A model generated the notes under the pieces. It was given only the letters and a program-made list of their open reading frames with translations, did not search any database and was not told where the DNA came from. Below are positions 42,604 through 52,177 of a stretch of DNA of 52,487 nucleotides, piece by piece (positions within the stretch are counted from its first letter, which is position 1; the number at the start of each line of letters is the position of its first letter). The stretch is from contig CAZTFP010000008.1 of assembly GCA_964613015.1 (NCBI GenBank), positions 1 to 52,487 on the forward strand. The letters run 5' to 3'. The stretch comes from CAJBLF01 sp964613015 (GTDB taxonomy: Bacteria; Patescibacteriota; Gracilibacteria; Absconditabacterales; Absconditicoccaceae). The translations under genes and the position numbers were made by a program.

Positions 42604-43377
42604 ATGTTCGCTAAATATAAAAATCTCAATGATTTTATGCAAGGAAATGATTTTGTTGGTACAAAGCCGGCTTTTTTGGAGCATTTGCTCAATAAACTCA
42701 ATGAACATATAGCTAAAAAAGGAAAAGTTCTTTTGCTTACTTTGACTAAAAAGTCTTCTGAAGAAGTTACAAGTTTCCTGATTTCTAAATGATATAAAGC
42801 ATTCTATTTACATAGTGAAATCGCAACAATCGATCGTTGGGAAATTATCAAAAAGTTGAGAACAGGAGTGATCGATATCATTGTCTGAGTAAATCTTTTG
42901 AGAGAGGGGATTGATCTTCCTGAAGTCACCTTGTTAGCAATATTAGATGCTGATAAAGAGGGGTTTCTTCGCTCGACGACATCACTTATTCAGATTATTT
43001 GACGTGCATCGAGAAATCCACATAGTGAAGTTATTCTCTATTCAGATAATTTTACTGAATCTATGGTAAAAGCTTTACGAGAGACGTATCGTCGTCGTGG
43101 TATTCAAGACAAATATAATAAAGTACATAATATAACTCCAGAAAAAGCTGAATCTAATGTCAAAGGATTGGACGTTGTAAAGACTGATGAGGTGCTTTCT
43201 CAGGGATTCGACAAACTTACGAGAGGAAAGACTAAAAAATTGAAAAGAATGACCAAGGTCGAAAAAGAAATTATTCTTAAAGATTTAAAAAAGCAGTTAG
43301 ATGAAGCCATAACTGCTTGGAAATTCGAGGATGCTGCAGTGATTAGAGATCAAATAAAAGAAATTTCAGGAGAATAA
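42604..43377 (+). CDS. uvrB: UvrB C-terminal half only (helicase domain 2 and UVR motif), 257 aa
   Basis: The match to UvrB is exact from about residue 415 of the full protein: KVLLLTLTKKSSEEV, YLHSEIATIDRWEIIKKLR, IIVGVNLLREGIDLPEVTLL, ILDADKEGFLRSTTSLIQII, GRASRNPHSEVILYSDN, RRRGIQDKYN and a C-terminal UVR motif (KQLDEAITAWKFEDAAVIRD). The N-terminal ATPase domain 1a, damage-binding domain and beta-hairpin are absent, and a TAG at 42598-42600 directly precedes the ATG. The frame is intact and well conserved, so it is either a functional split gene whose N-terminal part is elsewhere, or a truncated remnant under recent decay. Confidence 0.88.
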
Positions 43378-44229
43378 TTATATCTCTACTTTTGTGCTTG
43401 TTGCTTTATCCAATTCTTCGATTGCTCGATCTGTGTATTGATTTATTATTTTTTGTATTTCTCGATATCGTTCTTGTCTAATTTTTTGATATGCTTTTTG
43501 ATATGCTATATTTTGTTCAATATTTAATTGATCTAATTCAAAAGACTTTTCAATTTGTATTCATTCTTTTCCCATTACTTCTTTTACTGTAAGATATTTT
43601 AAGTGTGTCATACGTCATGTCCATATTTTACCAACATACCCCATATTGTTATCACTATCTTTTTCATAACTATTTATGTCTATTCAATGATTTCTATAAC
43701 ATGCCATCATAGCATAAACACTTAATTCTTCACAAAAATATCATATTTTTCCTCTTTCTGTAGATATTTTTCATTCAATTTTTTTGTTAGATGTCATCAG
43801 TGTATAAATATTTCTAGCTGTTCTTCAGTTTCCATCAATAAACATATGGGCAAAGACTATTCCTGCATATATTTTTGCAGCATATTTTTTTATATTTTCT
43901 TCTGTAATATTTTTTTTCATTTCGTTAAAAACTTTCTCAAATTCCTTATTTGAATCTTCTGGAGGTTCTAATTCCTCATCACCAGGAATACCCACTATTG
44001 CTTTTGATATTTCTTCTTTCCATCTTTGAAATTTATCTTTTCATATAAGTATCCCATTAATTGTATATAGTATGTCCATAAATTTTGTATAATCTATTTG
44101 TTTTATTCGATGTACTTTTTCTTTTAATGAGTGCTTAGTATTATCAATTCCTGTGTGTTGTAAAAATGATTGTAATTTTTTATATCACATATTTCTGGTT
44201 TTTATTGAATCTGTATCAAGAGTATCCAT
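43378..44229 (-). CDS. Fic family protein (AMP-transferase fold), 283 aa
   Basis: The Fic active-site loop is present as AHMFIDGNGRTARNIY (H-x-F-x-D-G-N-G-R-x-x-R), with His128 catalytic and the Gly of GNGR coded by TGA. Fic enzymes transfer AMP or other nucleotide groups to target proteins; many are toxins. No canonical inhibitory motif is obvious to me. The C-terminal 110 residues form long basic helices. Its stop (43378) directly adjoins that of the convergent uvrB fragment. It lies 26 nt after the first MscS gene's end on the same strand. Confidence 0.85.
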
Positions 44230-44255
44230 GTATGTTTATGCTCGATAAATTTTTT

Positions 44256-45101
44256 TTAGTTTTCTACGGTTAGTGTTATGTGGTCGTTTGGCATTTTTAT
44301 GCCATATTTTTTAAATTCTTCAAATATCTTGGTCATAAATTCTCTTTGAATAACTATTTTACCTCTCTTTGTTTGTGGATTTACGAAGAAAAATCCTTGC
44401 ATGACAATACCACCACTATCAAATCCACTTACAACAATGTTGGTATATTCTGGATGAAGTATCCCTTTTATACTGTTTATATTCTGTATCAATAACGATT
44501 TTATTTGATCGATATCTACATGGCGAGGCAATCTTATGCTTATATCACCTCTGATAAGCGTTTCTGCTTTGAGTGTTTTGATTGGTGTCGAAGACATAAT
44601 GGTATTTGGTATTATCGTTCTTCTTTTATCGAATGTCCTAATGACACTATACCTGATATTAATCTCTTCGATAGTTCCTGTTATATTAAGACTGCCCATA
44701 AATTGGACAAAATCACCTAATCTGACTTTTTCATTGGTCATCAACATTACTCCGGCAATCATATTTCCTATGGTTGTTTCCATTGCAAAACCGATACTGA
44801 TTGAAATACCTCACATAATTAGCGCAACATCAAATCCTATTACTTGAAATACTGCTAAAATATTGAAAATCATGAGAAGTACATAGAGTATACTTCCAGC
44901 TAAATTTGCTATTTTATTGCTGTATACATCTTCTTGTAATGAATTTTCTTGGATTCTTTTTTTGACTTTTGTTACTATCATTTTTATGATAATTAAAAAA
45001 GCAACAAATACACCTGTAGCTAATGCCATAGACTCGAAAAAATCAAGACCGTGATCTCTAAATCGTATAAGAATATAATTTGTAATCGTTGTTGTAGTCA
45101 T
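44256..45101 (-). CDS. MscS-family mechanosensitive channel, 281 aa
   Basis: Three membrane helices, the last carrying SIGFAMETTIGNMIAGVMLM, the MscS pore helix, then the beta domain TNEKVRLGDFVQFMGSLNIT, GTIEEINIRYSVIRTFDKRR and IIPNTIMSSTPIKTL (the I-P-N signature). The channel opens on membrane tension to release solutes on osmotic downshift. The gene is 25 nt downstream of a second MscS gene in the same direction. One TGA glycine lies between TM helices. Confidence 0.88.
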
Positions 45102-45126
45102 TATTTATACTGTGTTATAAAGAATG

Positions 45127-46041
45127 TTATTGTTTAGGAATATTGTTTGTGAGGATTTGTGTGTCTGTCGTTTTATCAAAATTAATAGTAAAGGTGTTAA
45201 ATGGCATACTAATCTTATTTTCATTAAATACTTTCCCTGTCTTTTCATTGATATATCCTATTGCAAAATCTGATAATAATCCACAATTTGGATCAAACGA
45301 AAAGAGTACTTTTATCTCTATCCAACTTGCTGCGAAACTAGAAACAAAAACTTTCGTTGTGTTTTTTTCTTTGACAAACTCAAAGCTATTTACTATTTCT
45401 TTTACGAGCTCTATCACTTTGGTAGTATCAGAATCGTATCCTATACCAAATACTGTAGTCAATTTAATAATTGGTTCTGCACTGAAAGTTTTGATAGGTA
45501 CAGAGATTAATGTCATATTTGGTAATATTACTTGTCTGAGATCTAGGGTTCTGATAATGGTATATCTGATCGTGATTTCTTCTATTCTTCCAAAATATAC
45601 TTGGTCAGCATTGATTTCTACGATATCACCCATTTTAAATTCTTTGGTATAGAGAATCATAATACCTGCAATCATATTTCCAAGAATTTCTTTGAATGCT
45701 AATCAGACTCAAAATGATATTCATCATAAAATAAGTCCTATATTGAATCCAACCATTTCAAATCCTATGAAGAAGGAAAAGATAACAAGGATATAAAAAG
45801 TAATATCGTGAATTAGTTTTCAGATTTTATCAATGTGTTTGTTGGAAGGATCAGCATTTTTTACAATATTTCTTCTGACTACTCCTGCGATAAATTTGGA
45901 AATCAATAAAAGTAGCAATATAACTGCTATTGCTCCTATAATTTTGAGTCCATATGATACGATAGCACTATTCATAAATGTTTGGATTGCTGTAGGTTGG
46001 GCTACTTGACCTACTTGGGCTACTTGAGTGTTCATTATCAA
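45127..46041 (-). CDS. Second MscS-family mechanosensitive channel, 304 aa
   Basis: Three membrane helices followed by GGISFGVGLAFKEILGNMIA (the pore helix, mostly TGA glycines), IMILYTKEFKMGDIVEINAD and RIEEITIRYTIIRTLDLRQVILPNMTLIS (I-L-P-N). The N-terminal loop has a repetitive VAQVGQVAQ stretch. It is a paralog of the gene at 44256-45101, divergent in sequence but equal in domain layout; different tension thresholds are plausible. A second start, ATG at 46035, is equally possible. Spacing suggests one operon, upstream gene first. Confidence 0.87.
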
Positions 46042-46167
46042 GATATATGAGGGTATAAAATATATCTAAAGTATACTCCTGCCTTGTCGTTTTTTCAAAT
46101 CAATAGAGTAAATTTATCTAAAATCATTGCCTAATTAATCAAAAAGTTATATAATATAGGTTATTTC

Positions 46168-46235
46168 ACCGAACTGCTTCAGAAACCTTCAACTTCTGCA
46201 CTTCGTTTGAAGTTAAAGTATTGAAAGTCGTCGGT
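46168..46235. repeat. Nested imperfect hairpin in the spacer upstream of the second MscS gene
   Basis: An outer ACCGA/TCGGT pair encloses CCTTCAACTTC (46186-46196) and GAAGTTAAAGT (46209-46219), which pair at 9 of 11 positions. The spacer 46042-46468 otherwise contains one weak minus-strand frame (46213-46374). The structure is not followed by a T-run on either side, so it does not look like a simple terminator. Confidence 0.45.
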
Positions 46236-46374
46236 ATACATCTTTCTTTAAAAATGTTTTTAGTTTTTGATTGAAGGATGTATATTTACTATCACAATAA
46301 TTCCTCATTACATTTCGGACTGATTTGGATGATAAATATATGTTCGACTTTTGAAAATCCTCAAAAAGATTCAT
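46213..46374 (-). CDS. Possible small protein, 53 aa
   Basis: ATG to TAA. The peptide NLFEDFQKSNIYLSSKSVR and KLKTFLKKDVYRRLS has a plausible amino acid mix. The frame also opens upstream at a TTG (46503), but overlaps the divergent gene. It overlaps the hairpin at 46168-46235. It may be real, a remnant of a lost gene, or chance. Confidence 0.3.
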   Translation of the reverse strand: MNLFEDFQKSNIYLSSKSVRNVMRNYCDSKYTSFNQKLKTFLKKDVYRRLSIL

Positions 46375-46468
46375 TTTTTTATAGTGTCTCAAATAGATTG
46401 AAAACCAGTGGTAATTTCGTATTATATACCTCACTTTGCATATGATTTTATTTTTTTTATGCACCCCA

Positions 46469-47953
46469 ATGAATTTCAAAAAAAATCTTGTTCCTCCTAC
46501 CAAAAATCCCTTGTTTCCTGGCTATGGAAACGATTATATGATGAAAAAATCCAAAAAATCTATTTCTTTTTTGACATTATTTATTGTAATTGTTTGTACG
46601 TTTTTTGTAGCATTTTTTCTTTTCAAAAATCTCAACCGTATGAGCAACCGATTCTCTTCTTCTATAGAATCTTCTACGGGCTTCCAAATATGACAAGTAG
46701 TATCTTTGTCTGGTATGCTTCAAGCAAATGGTGATTTGGTTTCTTATACGCATACTTTGACTCTAGATGACGCTCGTGTTGTTGGACTCAAAAGTAAAAC
46801 TTTAGATCTTGGTCTCTATACTGGTATCGTAGATGTTCAAGGAACTATTGAGAAGGAAGTTAGCTCGCTATTTATCATCGAAATCACTGCTGTTTCATGA
46901 GCTTTAGCAAGTACCTGAAGTACTGGTCAAATATTATGATCGGGAAGTGGTATATATATTCCACAAGCTGGTATCTATCTGCCTGCAGAATTTGGACAGA
47001 AATATATTGTCCTCAATCAATGAGAAAATGGTGTGTTGAAAGTACAAAATATTGCTACCAATCAGATTATTTCTCTTTCCTATTTTGTGTGTAAAACCAC
47101 TGATCCTAATAAAAATTGTGCACAACTCCAACAAAACATTTGATCTACTGCGGAGAAAACTGTTTCTACATCACATAGCGATACCTTATATAAACTTGAA
47201 TGAGTAACTTCTTGGTTTTTTACCAATGGTAATTTCTATGGATATTTTATCAATGATATTCCCGAACAAGAAGTGATAGATGTAGCTAATGCATTGGTTT
47301 TTCCTAATGATTATTATGTACAAAATACATTATTATCTAAAATACAAACACTTTGTACTGATGGCAAAACTTCACTTATGCAGGTGACGACCCATGTCCT
47401 TGGTATGGATCTCAATGGTTTAATTATCACGCTTCAATGACCAACTATCAATGGTTCGGCTACGTGTAAGGTATTTATCGATCCATCAAAAGCTGCAGGC
47501 GGAACCAAAATTAGTTATGTTTCTAATACGCCTACTATAACGTCATCTGGAGATATATCTACATCAACTACAACAACTTCATCATCAAATATAGATACGT
47601 CAGGGCCACAATTTCCTATCAATTTAGAAAAGACTATGACATTTACTTCTAATAAGGGATATTCTATTGTTTTCCCTTCTATGAATATTGCTTACGAAGC
47701 TATAAATGTCGATGAAAGTCTTGATCTTCCTGGTGTTCGTTGTTCTTCTCAAATGAATGTTACTAAATTTTCTGATAAAGATACATTAAATGATAACCCC
47801 AAAATAAAGATATTTACTTGTACCATCAAGGGGACATTAAATAATTTATGAAATAGTATTATCCAAAAAATATCAGCTAACGGAATAACTTTCTTGATCC
47901 AAATTATGGATCCTTCCCGATCTGAATTTGCTACGAATCTTGCGATTCAATAA
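46469..47953 (+). CDS. Membrane-anchored secreted protein, 494 aa
   Basis: A short polar N-terminus and a basic run (MMKKSKKS) precede one membrane helix (ISFLTLFIVIVCTFFVAFFLF), then an external region with Gly, Ser and Thr-rich segments. The middle (YYVQNTLLSKIQTLC) is followed by a Thr/Ser-rich linker (STSTTTTSSSNIDTSG), then a second beta-rich region (FTSNKGYSIVFPSMNIAY). Five or six cysteines probably make disulphides. Most internal stops in the standard code are TGA glycines. I chose ATG 46469; 46436 is possible. No family recognised. It could be an anchored surface or envelope protein. Confidence 0.7.
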
Positions 47954-47977
47954 TTAATATATATTTCTTTCTAAAAA

Positions 47978-48004
47978 ATCCGAGCATTTCGCTCGGATTT
48001 TTTT
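47978..48004. terminator. Strong terminator between convergent genes
   Basis: ATCCGAGC-ATTTC-GCTCGGAT, an 8-bp stem, then seven T on the plus strand and A-run on the other side, so it works in both directions for the genes ending at 47953 and 48008. Confidence 0.85.
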
Positions 48005-48007
48005 ATG

Positions 48008-48487
48008 TTACTTATCACTATATGGATCTAATAATAATCCTATCTGTCTTTCTTTTTCTAATGCAATATTGTGACTTTCTCGGTAGCTTTTTCATTTTTT
48101 CATCTCTTTATTTTCTGTTATTTCATGGATAGTTGTACTATCAAAATAGTTTTTTGAAACCTTTTGTCACTTCGTCCTGGTTTTACATATACAGGTTAAT
48201 TCTTTACAGGTGTTTTTATTATTATGGTGTGATGCTATCCATATTTCATTTGATGGAATAAACTCATGGACAAAACTATGTCATCCATGGCTAAAATAGC
48301 ATGATATATTGTTTCTTATTCGATTTCAATCCACCATAAATATCTTATATCCTGACTCATTTCTTATAAATTTTTTTCGTTTTCCTTTCAATATAAATGT
48401 TTTATCTTTTTTTCATGCATGTGATTGAATTTCTTTTTCTAATATTCCCCATAATGTGTCCCTTTTGTCTTTTGGAATTTTTATCAT
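48008..48487 (-). CDS. Hypothetical protein, 159 aa
   Basis: Basic N-terminal half (KDKTFILKGKRKKFIRNESG), then a central histidine-rich segment GHSFVHEFIPSNEIWIASHH and a Cys-containing stretch (KELTCICKTRTKG), and a helical end (KGKSYRESHNIALEKERQIG). The several histidines and glutamates could bind a metal, as in small hydrolase-like proteins, but I see no family. It starts 22 nt after trxA on the same strand, so it may be in the trxB-trxA operon. Several glycines are TGA. Confidence 0.6.
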
Positions 48488-48509
48488 GATAGTACTATTG
48501 AATAAATCA

Positions 48510-48851
48510 TTATGCAGCATCTTTTGCTGGATCTGAGTGTTCGATGATTCTTTCTTTGTATACGCTTGCTGGATTTACTCCAACTATTTTTTCTATGACT
48601 TGTCCGTCTTTGATGAAGAAAACTACGGGAATAGATGATATTTGAAAGGTTGCAGCTAATTGTTGTTGTTCATCTACATTTACTTTGGCTATCTTTACGT
48701 TTTTGTGATCTTCTGCTAACTGTTCAATGATTGGTCCAAGCATTCTACATGGTCCACATCGTTCTGCTCGAAAATCTACGACAGATACTCCCTTATATTC
48801 TAAAATTTCTTTTTTGAATTCTTCTACTGAAGAAATGTGAATTACTGACAT
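48510..48851 (-). CDS. trxA: Thioredoxin, 113 aa
   Basis: Active-site RCGPCRM (Cys32-Cys35) in a standard thioredoxin fold: VVDFRAERCGPCRMLGPIIEQL and SIPVVFFIKDGQVIEKIVG. The usual W before CGPC is R here, an unusual residue at that position. It transfers reducing equivalents from the reductase encoded upstream (85 nt gap) to protein disulphides. No TGA codon is used. Confidence 0.95.
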   Translation of the reverse strand: MSVIHISSVEEFKKEILEYKGVSVVDFRAERCGPCRMLGPIIEQLAEDHKNVKIAKVNVDEQQQLAATFQISSIPVVFFIKDGQVIEKIVGVNPASVYKERIIEHSDPAKDAA

Positions 48852-48936
48852 GATAAACTAATTAATAATTAAAAATGAATAATTGATAATGTTGGTATTC
48901 TTTTTTATAGGCGATTGATAATCACTTCTATATTTT

Positions 48937-49872
48937 TTATTTTTGTTCTTGTAGATATTTTTGTGCTTCAAGGGCTGCCATACAACCAGTACCCGCTGAA
49001 GTAATCGCTTGTCTATATTTCTTATCTGCTACGTCGCCGGCTGCAAAAACTCCTGATACATTGGTTGTTGTATTGTTTGTTTTTATATATCCATCATGAT
49101 CGAGTTCAATCTGTCATCAGAGGAATGCTGTATTTGGTGTGTGTCCAATCGCATAAAATAATCCAGAACATTCGATTATTGTCTCTTCCTGTGTTTGATT
49201 GTTTATTACTTTCAATCACGTAAGCAAATCTCCATTTCCTATTGCTTCTATTCCTTGGGTAAATCGCATAAATTCTATTTTTTTATTTGCTTTTGCTCTA
49301 GCTTGCATCACTTCTGATGCTCTGAGTTTATCTGTCCTTACCAAGACTATAACTTTGGATGCAAAATGACTCATATGTTGTGCTTCTTCCATGGCTACAT
49401 CGCCTCATCCGATAACCACAACAGGTTTGTTTCTAAATATTGGTAATCCGCCATCGCATACAGCACACGCAGAGATTCCCTTTTGTCGATATTCTGTTTC
49501 TCCAGGGATACCCAGACGTTTAGCAATTGCTCCAGTTGCTATAATGATTGTTTTCGCTTCTATGATTTCATTTTCACTAAAGACCTTCAATGGTTGTCCG
49601 CTAAAATCTACCTTGTCTATTGTTTTGCTTTCTATTCTTGTTCCCATACCTATACTTTGTTCTCTCATATTCATCATCAATTCTGTACCGTCGATTCCTT
49701 TGGGGAAACCAGGAAAATTTTCTACTTTGCTTGTCGTGGTAAGTTGTCCACCTGCTGCTACTCCTCCTGCCATAAATCATTCAAACATACGTGGATTCAG
49801 ATTTGCTCTTGCTGCATAGATTGCTGCTGTATGTCCTGCAGGACCTGATCCTATAATAACTAGATTTTCCAT
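48937..49872 (-). CDS. trxB: Thioredoxin reductase, 311 aa
   Basis: FAD-binding VIIGSGPAGHTAAIYAARAN, redox site SACAVCDGG (Cys136-Cys139), NADPH-binding VVVIGGGDVAMEEA and the C-terminal FAD motif VFAAGDVADKKYRQAITSAG. Typical low-molecular-weight TrxB. It reduces TrxA with NADPH. TGA glycines occur in VVVIGGGD and elsewhere. trxA follows on the same strand, so the pair is an operon. Confidence 0.95.
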
Positions 49873-50094
49873 AAACAAGCTGATAAACTGATAAATTTTT
49901 GGTGGTATATTGCCAAATTGAGATAACTAGATTGGCTTTTATTTATTTCTTTGTTTTTTTCAATACCACCAGAGTAAAAACACCTACCGATATTCTAAAA
50001 ATATTCTAAAATCAATATTATATCATAAAATTTCAACTTGTAAACTTTTTATAAATCCATATATACGTCCTATAAAAATAAAAACATACTATGT

Positions 50095-50517
50095 ATGAAA
50101 AACAAAACTCACAATGGTTGTACTATCAAAAATATTTTGATTGTCGATGATTGTCATCGTGATCAACAATTGGTAGCAAACCTATTTAAAAGAAATTTAC
50201 ATGAAAAAGCTACATCATTAACGATTGCTTGCGCTTCTTCACTTTTTGAAGCAAAAAAACATTTGTCAACACAACAATTTCATGTCATTACTTTGGATGG
50301 ATGTATGGGATTGGAATTTGGATATCATCTAATTCCTCATATTGCAGAATTTCAAACACAATCACCCACGATTATTATGATTTCTGGCCATAATGATTCT
50401 ATTAAAAAGGGTATTGCCGCTGGAGCTCACTTTGGATTTTCCAAAACAGAGCTAACAAAAGAAGTGATGTTGAATGATGCTTTTCAACTTATTCCTTCAC
50501 GATCTATTATCAAATAA
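50095..50517 (+). CDS. Response-regulator receiver domain protein (CheY-like), 140 aa
   Basis: A single receiver domain: NILIVDDCHRDQQLVANLF (acidic pair DD), VITLDGCMGLEFGYHL (phospho-acceptor Asp in TLDG), IIMISGHNDSIKKGIAAGAH (S after the fourth strand) and FSKTEL (conserved Lys). No output domain, so it would act by protein binding. No histidine kinase is in the window. No TGA codons. A terminator follows at 50543. Confidence 0.88.
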   Translation: MKNKTHNGCTIKNILIVDDCHRDQQLVANLFKRNLHEKATSLTIACASSLFEAKKHLSTQQFHVITLDGCMGLEFGYHLIPHIAEFQTQSPTIIMISGHNDSIKKGIAAGAHFGFSKTELTKEVMLNDAFQLIPSRSIIK

Positions 50518-50542
50518 AACTATCTCATAATTTTCTAAATTT

Positions 50543-50570
50543 CTATGGGTATTCCCATAGATTTTTTTTT
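50543..50570 (+). terminator. Terminator after the receiver-domain gene
   Basis: CTATGGG-TATT-CCCATAG, a perfect 7-bp stem, followed by ATTTTTTTTT. Confidence 0.85.
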
Positions 50571-50625
50571 GACAATGAAAAGTATTTTCTTATACTGGTA
50601 TTACCTTTATTATATATATGAAATA

Positions 50626-51069
50626 ATGAAAGTTGTATATCCCAAAAATATCAAAAGAGGACTGCTTGCTGGTATGACATTTAGTATCGGACCATTGAAT
50701 ATCTCTATTATACAAATGTTTGTTCTCGCCTTGTGAGTTGCTCTTGCTTTAGCGGCTTTCAATGCTTTTTGAAAATCTTGATCAAAAGTAGTAGGAATAT
50801 TCGTGGCTGTGATTATTATCATTATAACCATTGTTATAGCGTTTTTTAAGGTTTCAGAACTGTGACTTTTGGCGTATCTTGCTAAACTTATTAGAAATAA
50901 TTTTTTTGATGCAAAGAAAAAATTTCAAGTTAATTATGAAAAAAATAACCCACTTGATATTATGATACAAGAATCCAAAGATAATGAAGAGAAGCAAATT
51001 ATTGAACAAAAAGAGAATACATTTGATCAACAACACCTGACAGATATAGAAAAAAAATGATTGATTTAA
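50626..51069 (+). CDS. Two-helix membrane protein with charged tail, 147 aa
   Basis: Starts MKVVYPKNIKRGLLAG, then two hydrophobic segments (about residues 17-45 and 55-80, the second VVGIFVAVIIIIITIVIAF) and a polar 60-residue tail rich in Glu, Gln, Asn and Lys. The TGA codons fall at turn positions, for example in FGKSGSKVVG. Resembles small CPR membrane proteins of unknown function. It lies 48 nt before the BatA-like gene in the same direction and could be expressed with it. Confidence 0.6.
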
Positions 51070-51117
51070 TTTTTTTCTTTACCTACGCATAGCATTTTTT
51101 TTATTCTTGTTTGTTGT

Positions 51118-52080
51118 ATGTCATTTTCTTCCAACGGGATACGAATAAGTTTATGATTACTCACGCTTTGTAGCGTGCTTTTCTTTTTCAACAAAAAACC
51201 AAAATTTATTGTTCCGATACAGTATCTCAATACAAGAAATCGATATGTTTATACCATTTTACTTTGATTACTTGTTGTTTCTGTTATTCTTCTTCCTCTC
51301 CGTATTGCTTTGATAACAGATAAACAGGTTGTTGTACAAAAAAATCTTCCTATCCAGATTGTTCTCGATGTCTCTTTGTCTATGGCTGCAAACGATTTAA
51401 CTCCTAGTAGGTTTGTCGCTGCAAAAACATCTTTAATTTCGCTTATTCAACAATTGGATGGATATTATGTGTCATTGATTACCTTCTCATGAAAACCATT
51501 TGTCTATATACCATTTTCGTCATCATCATCTGCCATTGTCACTAAATTACACTCAATGAATCTTGGCGATTTTCCTCCAGTAAAAGATTTTTTATGAACG
51601 GCTATTGGTGACTCACTGCTTCTTGGTGTAGAAAATCTTCAACAGTTTGATCATCAAGAAACATATAAACCGTGAATTGTCGTGTTGATTACTGATGGTG
51701 ATTCGAATATAGGATTTGATCCGATGCAAGTTGTTTCTTATTATCAAAAAATACAAGTCCCCATATTTGTCCTTGGTGTCGGTCAGGAAAATTATCTTAT
51801 TGGTCGTGATACTTGGAATACCGATATTACTACAAATATAAATCTATCCTTACTTCAACAGCTTGCTGACAAAACGTGAGGTAAATTTTATAGAGTGCTT
51901 GGAGAAAAATCTTTTGGTGATTTTTTTACTGAACTTTCGAAAAATATCCTTGCTCAACAACAACAAAAGATTCAGAATATACTTTGGGAGCTCAATGATT
52001 ACCTTATTTATCTGATTTTTATTTTACTTCTTTGATTATTTATCTTTAGACTTTTTCTTTTGGGGAAGAAACATAATTAA
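51118..52080 (+). CDS. VWA-domain membrane protein, BatA-like, 320 aa
   Basis: Two N-terminal membrane helices, then a von Willebrand A domain with an intact MIDAS: IVLDVSLSMAAND (D-x-S-x-S, Asp84), FLGTAIGDSLL (Thr) and VLITDGDSN (Asp), and a final membrane helix (YLIYLIFILLLGLFIFRLFLL). This helix/VWA/helix layout is that of BatA-type aerotolerance proteins, which usually work with a MoxR ATPase. No moxR or batB is visible, but the following gene may continue the locus past the window end. A hairpin CACGCT/AGCGTG at about 51158 lies within the first codons. Confidence 0.8.
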
Positions 52081-52177
52081 AATTTGAAAAAAAAATGAAT
52101 TTGACTATACTTATCTATGAATACACTCTGAGATAACAAAATGAATGTATGGCATTTAAATTTTAAGTTTTCTGGAT

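Noticed and set aside
51157..51180. Hairpin CACGCT-TTGT-AGCGTG with T-rich tail as terminator
   Set aside because: It lies inside the first codons of the BatA-like gene, whose N-terminal helix and frame are continuous through it; probably coincidental.
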